Of a DNA stretch of 64,000 bases, positions 19,164 through 27,900 are shown in pieces. This DNA comes from Prevotella sp. E15-22. GTDB lineage: Bacteria > Bacteroidota > Bacteroidia > Bacteroidales > Bacteroidaceae. The number at the start of each line of letters is the position of its first letter. Position 1 is the stretch's first letter. The position numbers and the translations under genes were made by a program. The notes under the pieces are model-generated. The model was not told the origin of the DNA, searched no databases, and saw only the letters and a program-made list of their open reading frames with translations. The stretch covers positions 2,046,001 to 2,110,000 of the forward strand of contig NZ_CP096247.1 in assembly GCF_023204875.1 (NCBI RefSeq), written 5' to 3'.

Positions 19164-20459
19164 TTATTTGATGAGTTCTTTCTCTAGTTCTTCAAGTGAT
19201 TTTCCTTTCGTTTCTGGGCAGCGGTTCCACAGGAAGATGAAGGCCACCAGGCAGATGCCACTATAAATCCAGAAGGTGCCACTGGAGCCAAGGGCGGCGT
19301 TCATCGAGGGAAACGAGAACGTCAGCGTGCAACAGCCCACCCACAGGGCAAACGTGCAGGTGGCCATCGCCACACCACGAATGCGATTGGGGAAGATTTC
19401 TGCCAGCAGTGTCCACGTCACAGGACCCAGCGTCATGGCATAGATGGAGATGGCCGTCACCACCAGGCAGACCATCACAACACCCTTCACCTCCAGGAAG
19501 TAGCAGGTCCCCAACGTCAGGTAGATCAGTCCCAGTCCGCCAGCGCCAATCAGCATCAGCGTTCTGCGTCCCCACTTCTCAATGGTATAGAGGGCCACAA
19601 ACGTGAAGGCCACGTTGGCAATGCCTGTGATGACGATATCGATAAACATGCCGTCCACATCATAGCCGGCACCCGTAAAGATCTCCTGCGCATAGTTAAA
19701 GATCACGTTCGTGCCACACCACTGCTGGAACACGGCAATCACCAAGCCCAGCAAAAGCACCTTGCCATATTTGCTTTGCAGCAGTTCTTTCAGTCCGGCC
19801 TCCTTCCCTACACGCTGCGACATTGTCGCAGCCTTCATCTTTAGATACACAGGACTCTCAGGAATCATGAAGCTCATCACCAGGAACAGCGCTGCAGGCA
19901 CTGTCTCGGCCCAGAACATCCAGCGCCATCCCCATGCCACGTTCCATGCCATGTTTTCTGCCACGCTGGTGTCTCTTGCCAGCAGCATGTTGACGATCTG
20001 CGCACCCAGGATTCCCAGTACGATGGTCATCTGGTTCAGACTCACCATACGTCCACGAATCGCCGTGGGACTCACCTCTGCGATGTACATGGGCGACAAG
20101 GCCGAGGCCACGCCAATGCCCACGCCGCCAATAAAGCGGGCTATGTTGAACAGCGAGAAGTCGTTAAAGACGCCCGTTCCCACAGCCGACAGGGTGAAGA
20201 GTACTGCCGCCGTTGTCAGAAGGGGCTTTCGACCATAGCGGTCGGCCAATGCGCCTGCCACCATGGCACCCACCAGACAGCCCACCAGGGCCGTCGACAT
20301 GGCCACACCCTGCATCACGGGCTGGTCGGCTATGCCAAAGAAGAGTTCATAGAATGGCTTCGCGCCACCAATCACCACCCAGTCGTAGCCAAAGAGCAAG
20401 CCTCCCATGGCCGATACTGAGCAGATGAAATACACAAATGATTTACTGTTATGTTGCAT
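19164..20459 (-). CDS. MFS sugar porter (SP family) sugar:H+ symporter
   Basis: The 431-residue, twelve-helix protein has sugar porter signatures: GGLLFGYDWVVIGG in TM1, GALADRYGRKPLL in loop 2-3, PMYIAEVSPTAIRGRMVSLNQ after TM4-5, PESPVYL, a WGRRTLM loop and the C-terminal NRCPETKGKSLEELE. It should import a monosaccharide (xylose-, galactose- or arabinose-like) across the inner membrane. It is the first gene of a four-gene operon with two glycosidases. The promoter lacks a good -33 box and faces an AraC gene across a palindrome, suggesting substrate induction. Confidence 0.9.
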   Translation of the reverse strand: MQHNSKSFVYFICSVSAMGGLLFGYDWVVIGGAKPFYELFFGIADQPVMQGVAMSTALVGCLVGAMVAGALADRYGRKPLLTTAAVLFTLSAVGTGVFNDFSLFNIARFIGGVGIGVASALSPMYIAEVSPTAIRGRMVSLNQMTIVLGILGAQIVNMLLARDTSVAENMAWNVAWGWRWMFWAETVPAALFLVMSFMIPESPVYLKMKAATMSQRVGKEAGLKELLQSKYGKVLLLGLVIAVFQQWCGTNVIFNYAQEIFTGAGYDVDGMFIDIVITGIANVAFTFVALYTIEKWGRRTLMLIGAGGLGLIYLTLGTCYFLEVKGVVMVCLVVTAISIYAMTLGPVTWTLLAEIFPNRIRGVAMATCTFALWVGCCTLTFSFPSMNAALGSSGTFWIYSGICLVAFIFLWNRCPETKGKSLEELEKELIK

Positions 20460-20489
20460 GTCAATATTAGGTTTTTAAATTTGGCGGTG

Positions 20490-20497
20490 CAAAGATA
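20490..20497 (-). promoter_or_regulatory. -7 box of the sugar operon promoter
   Basis: TATCTTTG on the minus strand, 31 bp before the porter start. No TTTG lies at -33, as expected of an activator-dependent promoter. The box touches the left arm of the palindrome at 20496-20548. Confidence 0.65.
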
Positions 20498-20548
20498 ATA
20501 CATCTTTTTGAATAAATAATTAGATTTTTTCGCCAAAAAGATGGATTA
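20496..20548. promoter_or_regulatory. palindrome between divergent araC and sugar operon promoters
   Basis: TAATACATCTTTTTG (20496-20510) and the reverse complement of TAATCCATCTTTTTG (20534-20548) match at 14 of 15 positions around a 23-nt AT-rich spacer. The arms abut the -7 boxes of both promoters and replace the -33 regions. It is probably the binding site of the AraC regulator encoded at 20568. Confidence 0.6.
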
Positions 20549-20554
20549 TATTAT

Positions 20555-20562
20555 TATCTTTG
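20555..20562 (+). promoter_or_regulatory. -7 box of the araC-type gene
   Basis: TATCTTTG ends 5 bp before the ATG at 20568, so transcription would start at or next to the start codon and give a leaderless or nearly leaderless mRNA. Confidence 0.6.
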
Positions 20563-20567
20563 CACCC

Positions 20568-21455
20568 ATGAAACAAGGTTTTACTGGCGAACGGGCCATC
20601 GTCCTGCCCGCCATGATTATTGAAGCCCAGCAACAAGACCCGCTGGCTTCCAGTCTTTACATCACTGACATAGGCTATTATCCCCATGCCTATAGTCATT
20701 ATCGTGAACGACTGCAGCCCATTGCCGAGTATGTCCTCATCTATTGCATGGAGGGCGAGGGCTGGTGTCGCATTGACCATCAGACGTTCGACCTGCATGC
20801 CAACCAGTATATCATTCTGCCTGCCCAGCATCCTCATGCCTATGGGGCCAACAAGGAGCATCCCTGGACCATCTATTGGATTCACTTCACTGGTCAGCAT
20901 GCTGCCGTCTACAGCGAAGGACAGCAGCAGCCATGCGACATCCTGCCCACTCACAACTCGCGCATCAGCGAGCGACAGTTGGTGTTCGAAGAGATTTTCT
21001 CAACGCTCGAGCAGGCCACCGACCGCGAGTCGCTGCGCTATGCTTCCAGTCTGCTGCACTATTACCTGGCCTCCATGCGCTATCTCCACCACTATCGCAG
21101 CACGTCTGAGTCGACTGGCGTCAGCGAGATGACTTCTGCCGTCAAGCACTATATGCACGAGAATCTGGAGCATCGTCTCAACCTTGAGCAACTGGCAGCC
21201 TATGCCGGCTATTCGCCCAGTCATTTCTCGCTTCTCTTTCGTCAGCAAACGGGCCAGAGTCCTTTAGCCTATCTCAACAGCATGAAAATAGAGCGCGCAT
21301 GTCAGTTGCTCACAACAACCAACATGCGCATCAATCAAATCTGCCATAAGGTGGGCATCGACGACAGCTATTATTTCTCGCGACTGTTTAAGAAAGAAAC
21401 AGGACTGTCGCCCAAGCAATATCGCATGACCCACTACAAGGCGGCTTCCACCTGA
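20568..21455 (+). CDS. AraC family regulator of the sugar operon
   Basis: The 295-residue protein has an AraC-type sugar-binding cupin domain: SLYITDIGYYPHAYSHYRER, EYVLIYCMEGEGWCRID and QYIILPAQHPHAYGA. Two C-terminal HTHs follow: LNLEQLAAYAGYSPSHFSLLFRQ, and INQICHKVGIDDSYYFSRLFKK ending in TGLSPKQYR. The ATG at 20568 is set by the promoter and the conserved MKQGFTGERAIVLP opening. It is divergent from the porter-DUF5107-GH35-GH2 operon and most likely activates it on binding a sugar. The 3' end overlaps the SGNH hydrolase gene by 22 bp, convergent. Confidence 0.9.
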   Translation: MKQGFTGERAIVLPAMIIEAQQQDPLASSLYITDIGYYPHAYSHYRERLQPIAEYVLIYCMEGEGWCRIDHQTFDLHANQYIILPAQHPHAYGANKEHPWTIYWIHFTGQHAAVYSEGQQQPCDILPTHNSRISERQLVFEEIFSTLEQATDRESLRYASSLLHYYLASMRYLHHYRSTSESTGVSEMTSAVKHYMHENLEHRLNLEQLAAYAGYSPSHFSLLFRQQTGQSPLAYLNSMKIERACQLLTTTNMRINQICHKVGIDDSYYFSRLFKKETGLSPKQYRMTHYKAAST

Positions 21456-22108
21456 CTGGCAATCTGCTGCATGCCCTTCACTGAGGGGTGACCAGCCTTC
21501 TTGTCGATGGCCTGCAGTTCTATGCACTTCACGCCATAGTGCTCGCAGATGGTCTTCGACGACGTCGTCACCTCCTCACTCAGTCCGTCGTTCAGCAGGA
21601 AATATATCTCGCTTTTGGCATAATGTTCCTTCATCCAGCCCAGCATATAGGCCATGGCCGGACGGAAGCTCCACAGGTCGTCCTTGGTGATATCCTCATA
21701 CTTAAACTCGCCGATGGGCGCGTGTGCCCAACTATCGTTGGTGGCGCCAAAGATAAAGATGACGTCAGGGTTGCCGCCCAGGTTATCCATGCGCTTCGTA
21801 AACGAACGGTCGCTATAGTCGGCCTTGCCATAGCCTGTGTTACAGATAGTCGAGCCGCTATACGAGTTGTTCATCAGCAGTGTCCATCCCTGATGCTTGG
21901 TCAGCAGTGTCCACCACGTCTGTTCCACGCTGTTCACATCCGTCTGGTTGGGGTTGTTCTGTTTGAAATACCAAATGGCGTTTCCTTCAGGGATAGCCCC
22001 TTCAAAGGTTGAATACGAGTCGCCCAGCACGGCCACACTCTTGGTCTGAGCGCCTGCCACCAGGCACAGCAGCAGGAAGGTTGAAAGTAAAAATAGTTTT
22101 TTTCTCAT
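21434..22108 (-). CDS. secreted SGNH/GDSL-type hydrolase
   Basis: The 224-residue protein has a signal peptide (MRKKLFLLSTFLLLCLVAGAQ). GDSYS at 29-33 carries the nucleophile Ser31, a Gly/Asn pair follows in the middle (NNSYSGSTICN, GATNDSW), and the C-terminal AIDKKAGHPSVKGM carries the Asp and His. It should remove acyl groups, for example acetyl esters from polysaccharides, in the periplasm. The substrate is not indicated by the sequence. It is convergent with the araC gene and may belong functionally to the sugar locus. Confidence 0.82.
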   Translation of the reverse strand: MRKKLFLLSTFLLLCLVAGAQTKSVAVLGDSYSTFEGAIPEGNAIWYFKQNNPNQTDVNSVEQTWWTLLTKHQGWTLLMNNSYSGSTICNTGYGKADYSDRSFTKRMDNLGGNPDVIFIFGATNDSWAHAPIGEFKYEDITKDDLWSFRPAMAYMLGWMKEHYAKSEIYFLLNDGLSEEVTTSSKTICEHYGVKCIELQAIDKKAGHPSVKGMQQIASQVEAAL

Positions 22109-22159
22109 CGATTTATTGATTAATCTTTATTTTCGAAGTGCAAGGAGTGAGAACGCCCG

Positions 22160-23080
22160 TCAAACCGTCTCCAGGAATCGCAGTTCTGCCTCCAGCATCT
22201 CCAGCTTCGGCATGCGATAGCCTGCCTCACGTGCCATCTCCAACGGACGGGTGTACAGGTAGTATATCTCCATGGGGCGATGGAAATCGTAGTCCAGTCG
22301 CATGGATGGCGAATAGGGCGTCATCGCATCGGTGGTCTCAATCATCTTGTCCACAAACGCCTCGTCCACGTTCTTCACGCCCAGGTGCTGGGCAGCACCC
22401 ACCACCTCCATCATCTGCTCGCGAATCAGCTGGCGTGTCGATGCGTTCTTCAGCAGCAGATCTGTCTGCGTGTGCAGCGCCACCGTCATACCGTTGAACG
22501 GCATGTTCCACACGGCCTTCTTCCATCGTGCCTCATGATATTCCACCAGACCCGTCTCTATGCCGGCCTCGCGAAACTCGTCGACCACGGCCTGCATCAG
22601 TGCCTCGTCACGGCACGAGTAGTTGGCCAGGTTGATGCTGCCATAACACTGGTGACTCACCAGGCCTGGCTTCGTCTTGGCCGAGCAGATAAAGGCCAGT
22701 CCTGCAGCCAGTTGCACCTCAGGAAACATCTTTTGCACATCCTCTTCCACGCCAATGCCGTTCTGGATGAGCACCACCAGCGTCTTGGCCTTCGCAGCCT
22801 TGTCGTGGAGCAGTGGTGGCAGCAGCGCTGGCAACTTATCGTTGTTCACAGACTTCAGTCCCACCAGCACCACATCGCACGCAGGCATGTCCTTCGTCTG
22901 CCTATAAACGTTCACGTCGTCCAGATGAAACGAGCCGTCGCACGAGTCCACCTGCAGTCCATGCTGTTTCACATACTCATAGTCACTGTGCAGCAGGAAG
23001 TGCACCTCCTGTCCTGCATGCGCCAGCTTTGCACCATAATAGCCGCCAATGGCACCAGTGCCGATGATTCCGTATCTCAT
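22160..23080 (-). CDS. panE: 2-dehydropantoate 2-reductase (ketopantoate reductase) family
   Basis: The 306-residue protein opens with the NAD(P) fold GIIGTGAIGGYYGAKLAHAG, followed by VLVGLKSVNN and VVLIQNGIG. The C-terminal helical domain has WKKAVWNMPFNGMTVALHT, holding the expected catalytic Lys, and SMRLDYDFHRPMEIYYLYTRPL. It should reduce ketopantoate to pantoate for CoA synthesis. Some family members act on other 2-oxo acids. The nitroreductase gene starts upstream on the same strand, with 13 bp between. Confidence 0.82.
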   Translation of the reverse strand: MRYGIIGTGAIGGYYGAKLAHAGQEVHFLLHSDYEYVKQHGLQVDSCDGSFHLDDVNVYRQTKDMPACDVVLVGLKSVNNDKLPALLPPLLHDKAAKAKTLVVLIQNGIGVEEDVQKMFPEVQLAAGLAFICSAKTKPGLVSHQCYGSINLANYSCRDEALMQAVVDEFREAGIETGLVEYHEARWKKAVWNMPFNGMTVALHTQTDLLLKNASTRQLIREQMMEVVGAAQHLGVKNVDEAFVDKMIETTDAMTPYSPSMRLDYDFHRPMEIYYLYTRPLEMAREAGYRMPKLEMLEAELRFLETV

Positions 23081-23093
23081 ATTTTTTCTTTAG

Positions 23094-23702
23094 TTATTCT
23101 GCCGTCTTTCCAAACTCGTTGTACGACACGTTTTCAGGTTTCCATTTATCCTTTGCCTGAGGCCGTTCTGCAGGGTGACCGATAGCGATGACACACATGG
23201 GAACGATGTTCTCAGGCAACTTCAGCGCCTTCGACACCTCGGCCACGCGATCGTCCATTGGATAGCAGCCTGTCCACACGGCACCCAGTCCCAGTGCATT
23301 CGCTGCCAGCAGGATATTCTCTGTGGCTGCCGAGCAGTCCTGCACCCAATAAGCCTGAGCCTTACCAGGCAATGCCTTCTCCATATTGCCACAAACCACG
23401 ATGGCCACGCCAGCCTGCTTAATCATCCCTCTGGCGCCAGCAAGCTCGGCCAACTTCGCCTTGTCTGTGACGGCCACAAAATGCCAGGGCTGACGGTTCA
23501 CGGCCGTAGGAGCAGCCATGCCAGCACGAAGCATCGTCTCGATGTCGCTCTTCGACACGGGCTCGTTGGTGTACTGTCGGATGCTGGTGCGCGTCATAAT
23601 GTTGTTGATAGCCACCTGCGCATCGTTTTTCTCTACTTTCTGCTGGGCCGAAGCAGTCATCACGCCCATCAATGCCATCAGGCAAAACAAAATCTTTTTC
23701 AT
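23094..23702 (-). CDS. exported nitroreductase family protein
   Basis: FMN-binding nitroreductase fold of about 202 residues: MTRTSIRQYTNEPVSKSDIE, AAPTAVNRQPWHFVAV, DCSAATENILLAANALGLGAVWTG and IAIGHPAE. A signal peptide (MKKILFCLMALMGVMTASAQ) suggests export, which is unusual for a cytoplasmic-type flavoenzyme but common in Prevotella copies. It probably reduces quinones or nitro compounds; no substrate can be assigned. The start at 23702 is chosen for the signal peptide. Upstream is a leader with a tandem 23-bp repeat. Confidence 0.85.
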   Translation of the reverse strand: MKKILFCLMALMGVMTASAQQKVEKNDAQVAINNIMTRTSIRQYTNEPVSKSDIETMLRAGMAAPTAVNRQPWHFVAVTDKAKLAELAGARGMIKQAGVAIVVCGNMEKALPGKAQAYWVQDCSAATENILLAANALGLGAVWTGCYPMDDRVAEVSKALKLPENIVPMCVIAIGHPAERPQAKDKWKPENVSYNEFGKTAE

Positions 23703-23721
23703 ATCAATGTCCATGTTTAGT

Positions 23722-23791
23722 ATTTATCTTTGTCCATGCTTAGTAATTCTCTTTGTCCTTGATCAGTAATTCTCTTTGTCCTTGATCAGTA
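23722..23791. repeat. tandem 23-bp repeat upstream of the nitroreductase gene
   Basis: Two identical 23-bp units (23746-23768 and 23769-23791) of the form ATTCTCTTTGTCC plus TTGATCAGTA follow a diverged 24-bp copy at 23722-23745. A still weaker copy overlaps the start codon region. They would lie in the 5' leader of the nitroreductase mRNA. Confidence 0.85.
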
Positions 23792-23879
23792 ATTCCGCTG
23801 CGAAGATACAAATAAAATTTCAAACCAAAGCCTTTTCCCCCCGCTATTTAACATTCGTTGAGCACAAGCTCTGAGCTTT

Positions 23880-23951
23880 CTATAGCTTCTATAGCATCTA
23901 TAGCATCTATAGCATCTATAGTATCTATAGCGTCTATCGCCTCTATCGCCT
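23880..23951. repeat. nonamer repeat array, left copy
   Basis: Eight 9-bp units of consensus CTATAGCAT (variants CTATAGCTT, CTATAGTAT, CTATAGCGT, CTATCGCCT). The last unit contains the stop codon of the four-helix-bundle gene. A sister array in the same orientation lies at 24837-24917. Confidence 0.95.
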
Positions 23952-24704
23952 CCGCTTCAGCTCCTCAATCTCCTCCTTCTGCTGATAGTAGGCCTTCACG
24001 GCTCGCTGCTTCAGATCATCGTAGGCAGCCTTCCAGCGGGCAGACTCTTCCTGGGCTGCGGCCAACTGCTGCTGAAGCTGGAGCACCATGCGTTCCAGCT
24101 CTGCCAGGCGCTCGTCCTGCTGTCGGCGATAGTCTGTTCTCGCCTTGTGCATCCGCTCCTTCACGCCTCCCTCCTTGATAAATATCTCTTCAACCCCCTT
24201 CAGATATTTGTTCATCATGGCATCCACCTGATAACACAGGGTCAGACCCACGTTCGCCATCTCTTCGGCAGTCCACTGCTGGAAATAAGGCTCATAGTCA
24301 CTGAGGAGATTGTGCTGCTTGGTGAAGTCCTGCATGGGTTGGAAGCGCTCGTCAGCACGCGTCCAGATGGGTAGATGACGCGATTTCAGATAATCATCGA
24401 AATCCTGACGCAGTTCGCCGATGCTGGAGCGAGCCACATTAAGGAGGTTGACCTCCATAGCCGTAGAGGTTTTACCATCCTCCGACCCCTCCACGATATT
24501 CTGCTTGCCCGATCTGGCCGCCTGCACCATCTGATCCACCGTACGGTCACCATGCTTGGGCAGAAAACGTTCGCAGAACACAAAGGTCATCTGATAGAGC
24601 ACCTCCGACTTCTGATAGAATCGCAAGTCCTGCCACTTAGGCACACTGCGGAAGATGCTCGGCGATGCAGCCTTCTTCTCCTGCTCAGACTTTTCACTTG
24701 CCAT
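23943..24704 (-). CDS. four-helix-bundle suffix domain protein
   Basis: The 253-residue protein matches the four-helix-bundle family related to the 23S rRNA intervening-sequence protein and to Avd. VPKWQDLRFYQKSEVLYQMT and FLPKHGDRTVDQMVQAARSGKQNIVEG start the bundle, and LLNVARSSIGELRQDFDDYL ends it. A C-terminal coiled coil (about 195-253, RRQQDERLAELERMVLQLQQ) is rich in Q and E. The function is not established; family members bind nucleic acid or partner proteins. It lies directly after hsdR on the same strand but has its own consensus promoter, and nonamer arrays bracket it. The last codons and stop are formed by a repeat unit. Confidence 0.82.
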   Translation of the reverse strand: MASEKSEQEKKAASPSIFRSVPKWQDLRFYQKSEVLYQMTFVFCERFLPKHGDRTVDQMVQAARSGKQNIVEGSEDGKTSTAMEVNLLNVARSSIGELRQDFDDYLKSRHLPIWTRADERFQPMQDFTKQHNLLSDYEPYFQQWTAEEMANVGLTLCYQVDAMMNKYLKGVEEIFIKEGGVKERMHKARTDYRRQQDERLAELERMVLQLQQQLAAAQEESARWKAAYDDLKQRAVKAYYQQKEEIEELKRRR

Positions 24705-24769
24705 CTTAAAAAATTGCTAACATTATTTTATGGTTACCTGTCATTTGCGCAGTTGCAATTAACAGCATG

Positions 24770-24801
24770 CAAAGTTAATAAAAATGACACAAAGCACCAA
24801 A
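24770..24801 (-). promoter_or_regulatory. promoter of the four-helix-bundle gene
   Basis: Minus-strand TTTG (24798-24801), 20-nt spacer and TAACTTTG (24770-24777). The same -7 sequence is used at hsdM. Confidence 0.75.
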
Positions 24802-24836
24802 TAAAACAAGCATTTTTTAGATAGAATCTATTGTTT

Positions 24837-24917
24837 CCATAGCAACTATAGCAACTATAGCAACTATAGCATCTATAGCGTCTATAGCATCTATCCCATC
24901 TATCCCATCTATCGCCC
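24837..24917. repeat. nonamer repeat array, right copy
   Basis: Nine 9-bp units: CCATAGCAA, CTATAGCAA twice, CTATAGCAT, CTATAGCGT, CTATAGCAT, CTATCCCAT twice and CTATCGCCC. They have the same period, orientation and core as the array at 23880-23951. It lies between hsdR and the four-helix-bundle promoter. Confidence 0.95.
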
Positions 24918-24955
24918 TTAACATTCGCATCAAGTTGCACCTGCCCCTGCAGACT

Positions 24956-27900
24956 TCAGTCCTCTTCTGGAGGTAATATTGGCTCTGCAGCCATGGGCAG
25001 TTGCTCTTCGTAGTCATCGTACCTCACCTCCTTGTGTACAGGGCTGATATATACCTCTTCTGTCGTACCCAAGAACTTCATCAGATATATCTTCAGTTTC
25101 TCGAGCACCGTCTGCTTCTTCTCACCACTTTCAGGCAGGAAGGGGTTCACAGGTGGCAGAATCTTAGCGATGCCTGTACCAGTCTCTGTGACGTAGCCAT
25201 CCATAAAGGCACGCTCCATAAAGGCAGTTGTCTCAGCAGGCTTCAGATGCTCCTCGCTGATAATCGCATCCAGTTCTGCTTTCTTCTCGCGCTCAATATA
25301 TTCGTTCCATTCCTCGCCCACATCAGCACCCTTCTCTGGTGTCATCTGGTCGATGAACTTCTCAATCAGTTCACGTTTGTCACGCATGTCAGGACTGGCA
25401 TCAATCTGCTTCCTAATCTGCACGATAATCTCCTTGTCCATACAAGCTTTATCCTTGTATTGCTGAATCAGCTGCAGGATATAGTGGATGTTTATCTGGT
25501 CGTGACGCACCAGTTCTATCTCAAAGACGATATCGTCGTTGATGGTCTCCTTGCTGTTGTTATTGGGTTTACGGAACTCCTCGTAGTAGGTGTAGTACCA
25601 TCCCTTATAGTCCTGATAGTCCATCTCGCTGATAAGCTTGGCTTCCTCATCAAAGGCATCAAAGACGTTCAGCACGTTTCTCAGGCGCAGAATCTCACCC
25701 AGCAAACGGATGAACTCCTTCTTCTGCTCCTCGTCTATGATGTTGCCCATCTGCTCCAGCGGAAACTCGCTCAGCAGGCGTGCTATCAGTTCTGTATAGG
25801 GTTCGTGATGCCTACCCTTCACGTCGTCGTAGCCCTCGCTGTAGTATTCCTCATACGATTTCATGAAGACCATGCCTTTGGCATTGGGATCGCCAAAGAT
25901 ACGCAAGCTCTCGTCTGTGGCCTCCTTCAGGTTACGGAAGCAGACGATATTGCCACAGTCCTTCACAGAGTTCAGTATGCGATTCGTACGACTGTAGGCC
26001 TGCAACAATCCATGCAGTTTCAGGTTCTTATCCACCCACAGCGTGTTCAGCGTCTTGGCATCGAAACCAGTCAGGAACATGCCCACCACTATCAGGATGT
26101 CAATCTCCTTGTTCTTCATGCGAAGCGACACATCCTTATAGTAGCTCTGGAAGTTGTCGCCATCTGTCGAGTAGTTACAGCCAAACATCTCGTTATAGTC
26201 CTTGATGGCTTTCTCCAGTGCATCACGACTCTGCAAATCCAGGCCCTCTGTTCCCTCTGGGTTCTCGTCATCCTCGAAACCCCATTCATCCTGCTCTGCC
26301 TCGTTGGCCGAATAGGTATAGATGGTGGCGATGCGCAGGTTGGGTGTGCCAGGCTCTGCCAGTTGCTTCTTGAATTCGTTATAATACAGGATAGCAGCCT
26401 TCACAGAGTCCACAGCAAAAATACTATTGAATTTACTTTGCTTGGTCTTCTCACTAAAGCTCTTGATAATGTAGTTTGTCACGATGCTGATACGACGATG
26501 GTCGTGCAGAGCCTCTTCCGTATCGATGCCCCATACCTGCTTACGCTCCACGTCGTTCTTCATTTTCATCGTCGAGTCGTAGTCCACATGGAAACGCAGC
26601 ACGTTGTTGTCGCCAATAGCGTTGATAATAGTATAAGTATGCAGAGGCAAGGTGGGACGTCCGTCCTCGTCGGGCTCTCCTCCAAACAGCTGTGCTGTGG
26701 TCTGATACTTACTGCTGGCGCTGGCGTTCTGGGCCTTGATGGGTGTGCCCGTAAAGCCAAACATCATGTACTTCTTCACACGCTTCACGATGAGCTTGTG
26801 CATGTCGCCAAACTGACTCCTGTGACACTCGTCGAAAATCATCACGATATTCTCCTTTTGCAGTATCTCGCGCAACTTCTCGTCCTTATCGTAGATGCCA
26901 GGCTTCATCAGGTTCGACAACTTCTGTATCGTGGTGATGATGATATGGCAGTTATCATCCTTCATCTGGCGTTGCAGCACCCTTGCCGATGTGTTCGAGT
27001 TGGCACACTCAGGCTCGAAGTTGTTATACTCCTTCATGGTCTGATAGTCCAAGTCCTTTCTATCCACCACAAAAAGCACCTTCTTCACCTGGTCCATCTG
27101 CGATGCCAGTTGGGCAGTCTTGAAGGAAGTCAGCGTCTTGCCACTACCTGTGGTGTGCCAGATGTACCCACCAGCCTTTGTCGAGCCCTGCCAGCGATTG
27201 TTGATGGCCGTTTGTATGCGCAGTAGAATCTTCTCAGTAGCCGCTATCTGGTATGGACGCATCACCAGGAGCTGTTTGTCCACATTAAACACGCAGTATT
27301 TCGTCAGCAGGTTCAGGATGGTGTGCTTCGCAAAGAACGATGTGGCGAAGTCGCGCAGGTCAGTCAGTCTGTTGTTCCGCTGGTCAGTCCAGTACGACGT
27401 AAACTCAAACGTGTTGCCATCCGTCTTTTTCTTTCGTGAGACATCCTCCGCCTGCTTCTCCTTGGCATAGCGTGTGGTGTTCGAATAGTATTTCGTCTCT
27501 GTGCCATTAGAAATCACAAAGATCTGCACAAAGTCAAACATCGCCCTGCCTGCCCAGAACGAATCCCTCAGATAGCGGTCTATCTGGTTGAAGGCCTCCT
27601 TGATGGGCACGCCACGCTTCTTCAGCTCAATGTGCACCAATGGCAAACCATTCACCAGTATTGTCACATCATAGCGATTCCTGTAGGTGCCGCGATTCTC
27701 CTCATACTGGTTGATCACCTGCAGCCTATTGTTATGTATGTTCTGCTTGTCAATCAGCTTGATGTTCTTCGTCTTGCCATTATCCAGTTTTAAGTCCAGA
27801 ATATAGCCCTTGCCCTGTATCATCTCCGTCTTGTCGAGGATGGTCATCTGCTCGTTGCTTATCATGGGCAGCAGTCGCGCCCACTCGCTGTCGCTCAGCT

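Noticed and set aside
23943..24704. Diversity-generating retroelement based on an Avd-like protein
   Set aside because: No reverse transcriptase and no template/variable repeat pair were found; only the fold class is shared.
23880..24917. CRISPR array
   Set aside because: The units are contiguous 9-bp tandem repeats without spacers, and no cas genes are present.
24817..25017. Minus-strand frame of 66 codons with an IDAIDAI repeat tail
   Set aside because: The tail is simply the nonamer array in translation, and the first half overlaps the end of hsdR in another frame.
25001..27226. Plus-strand open frame of 741 codons opposite hsdR
   Set aside because: The opposite strand encodes HsdR with all motifs; this frame is rich in Leu, Val and His without domains.
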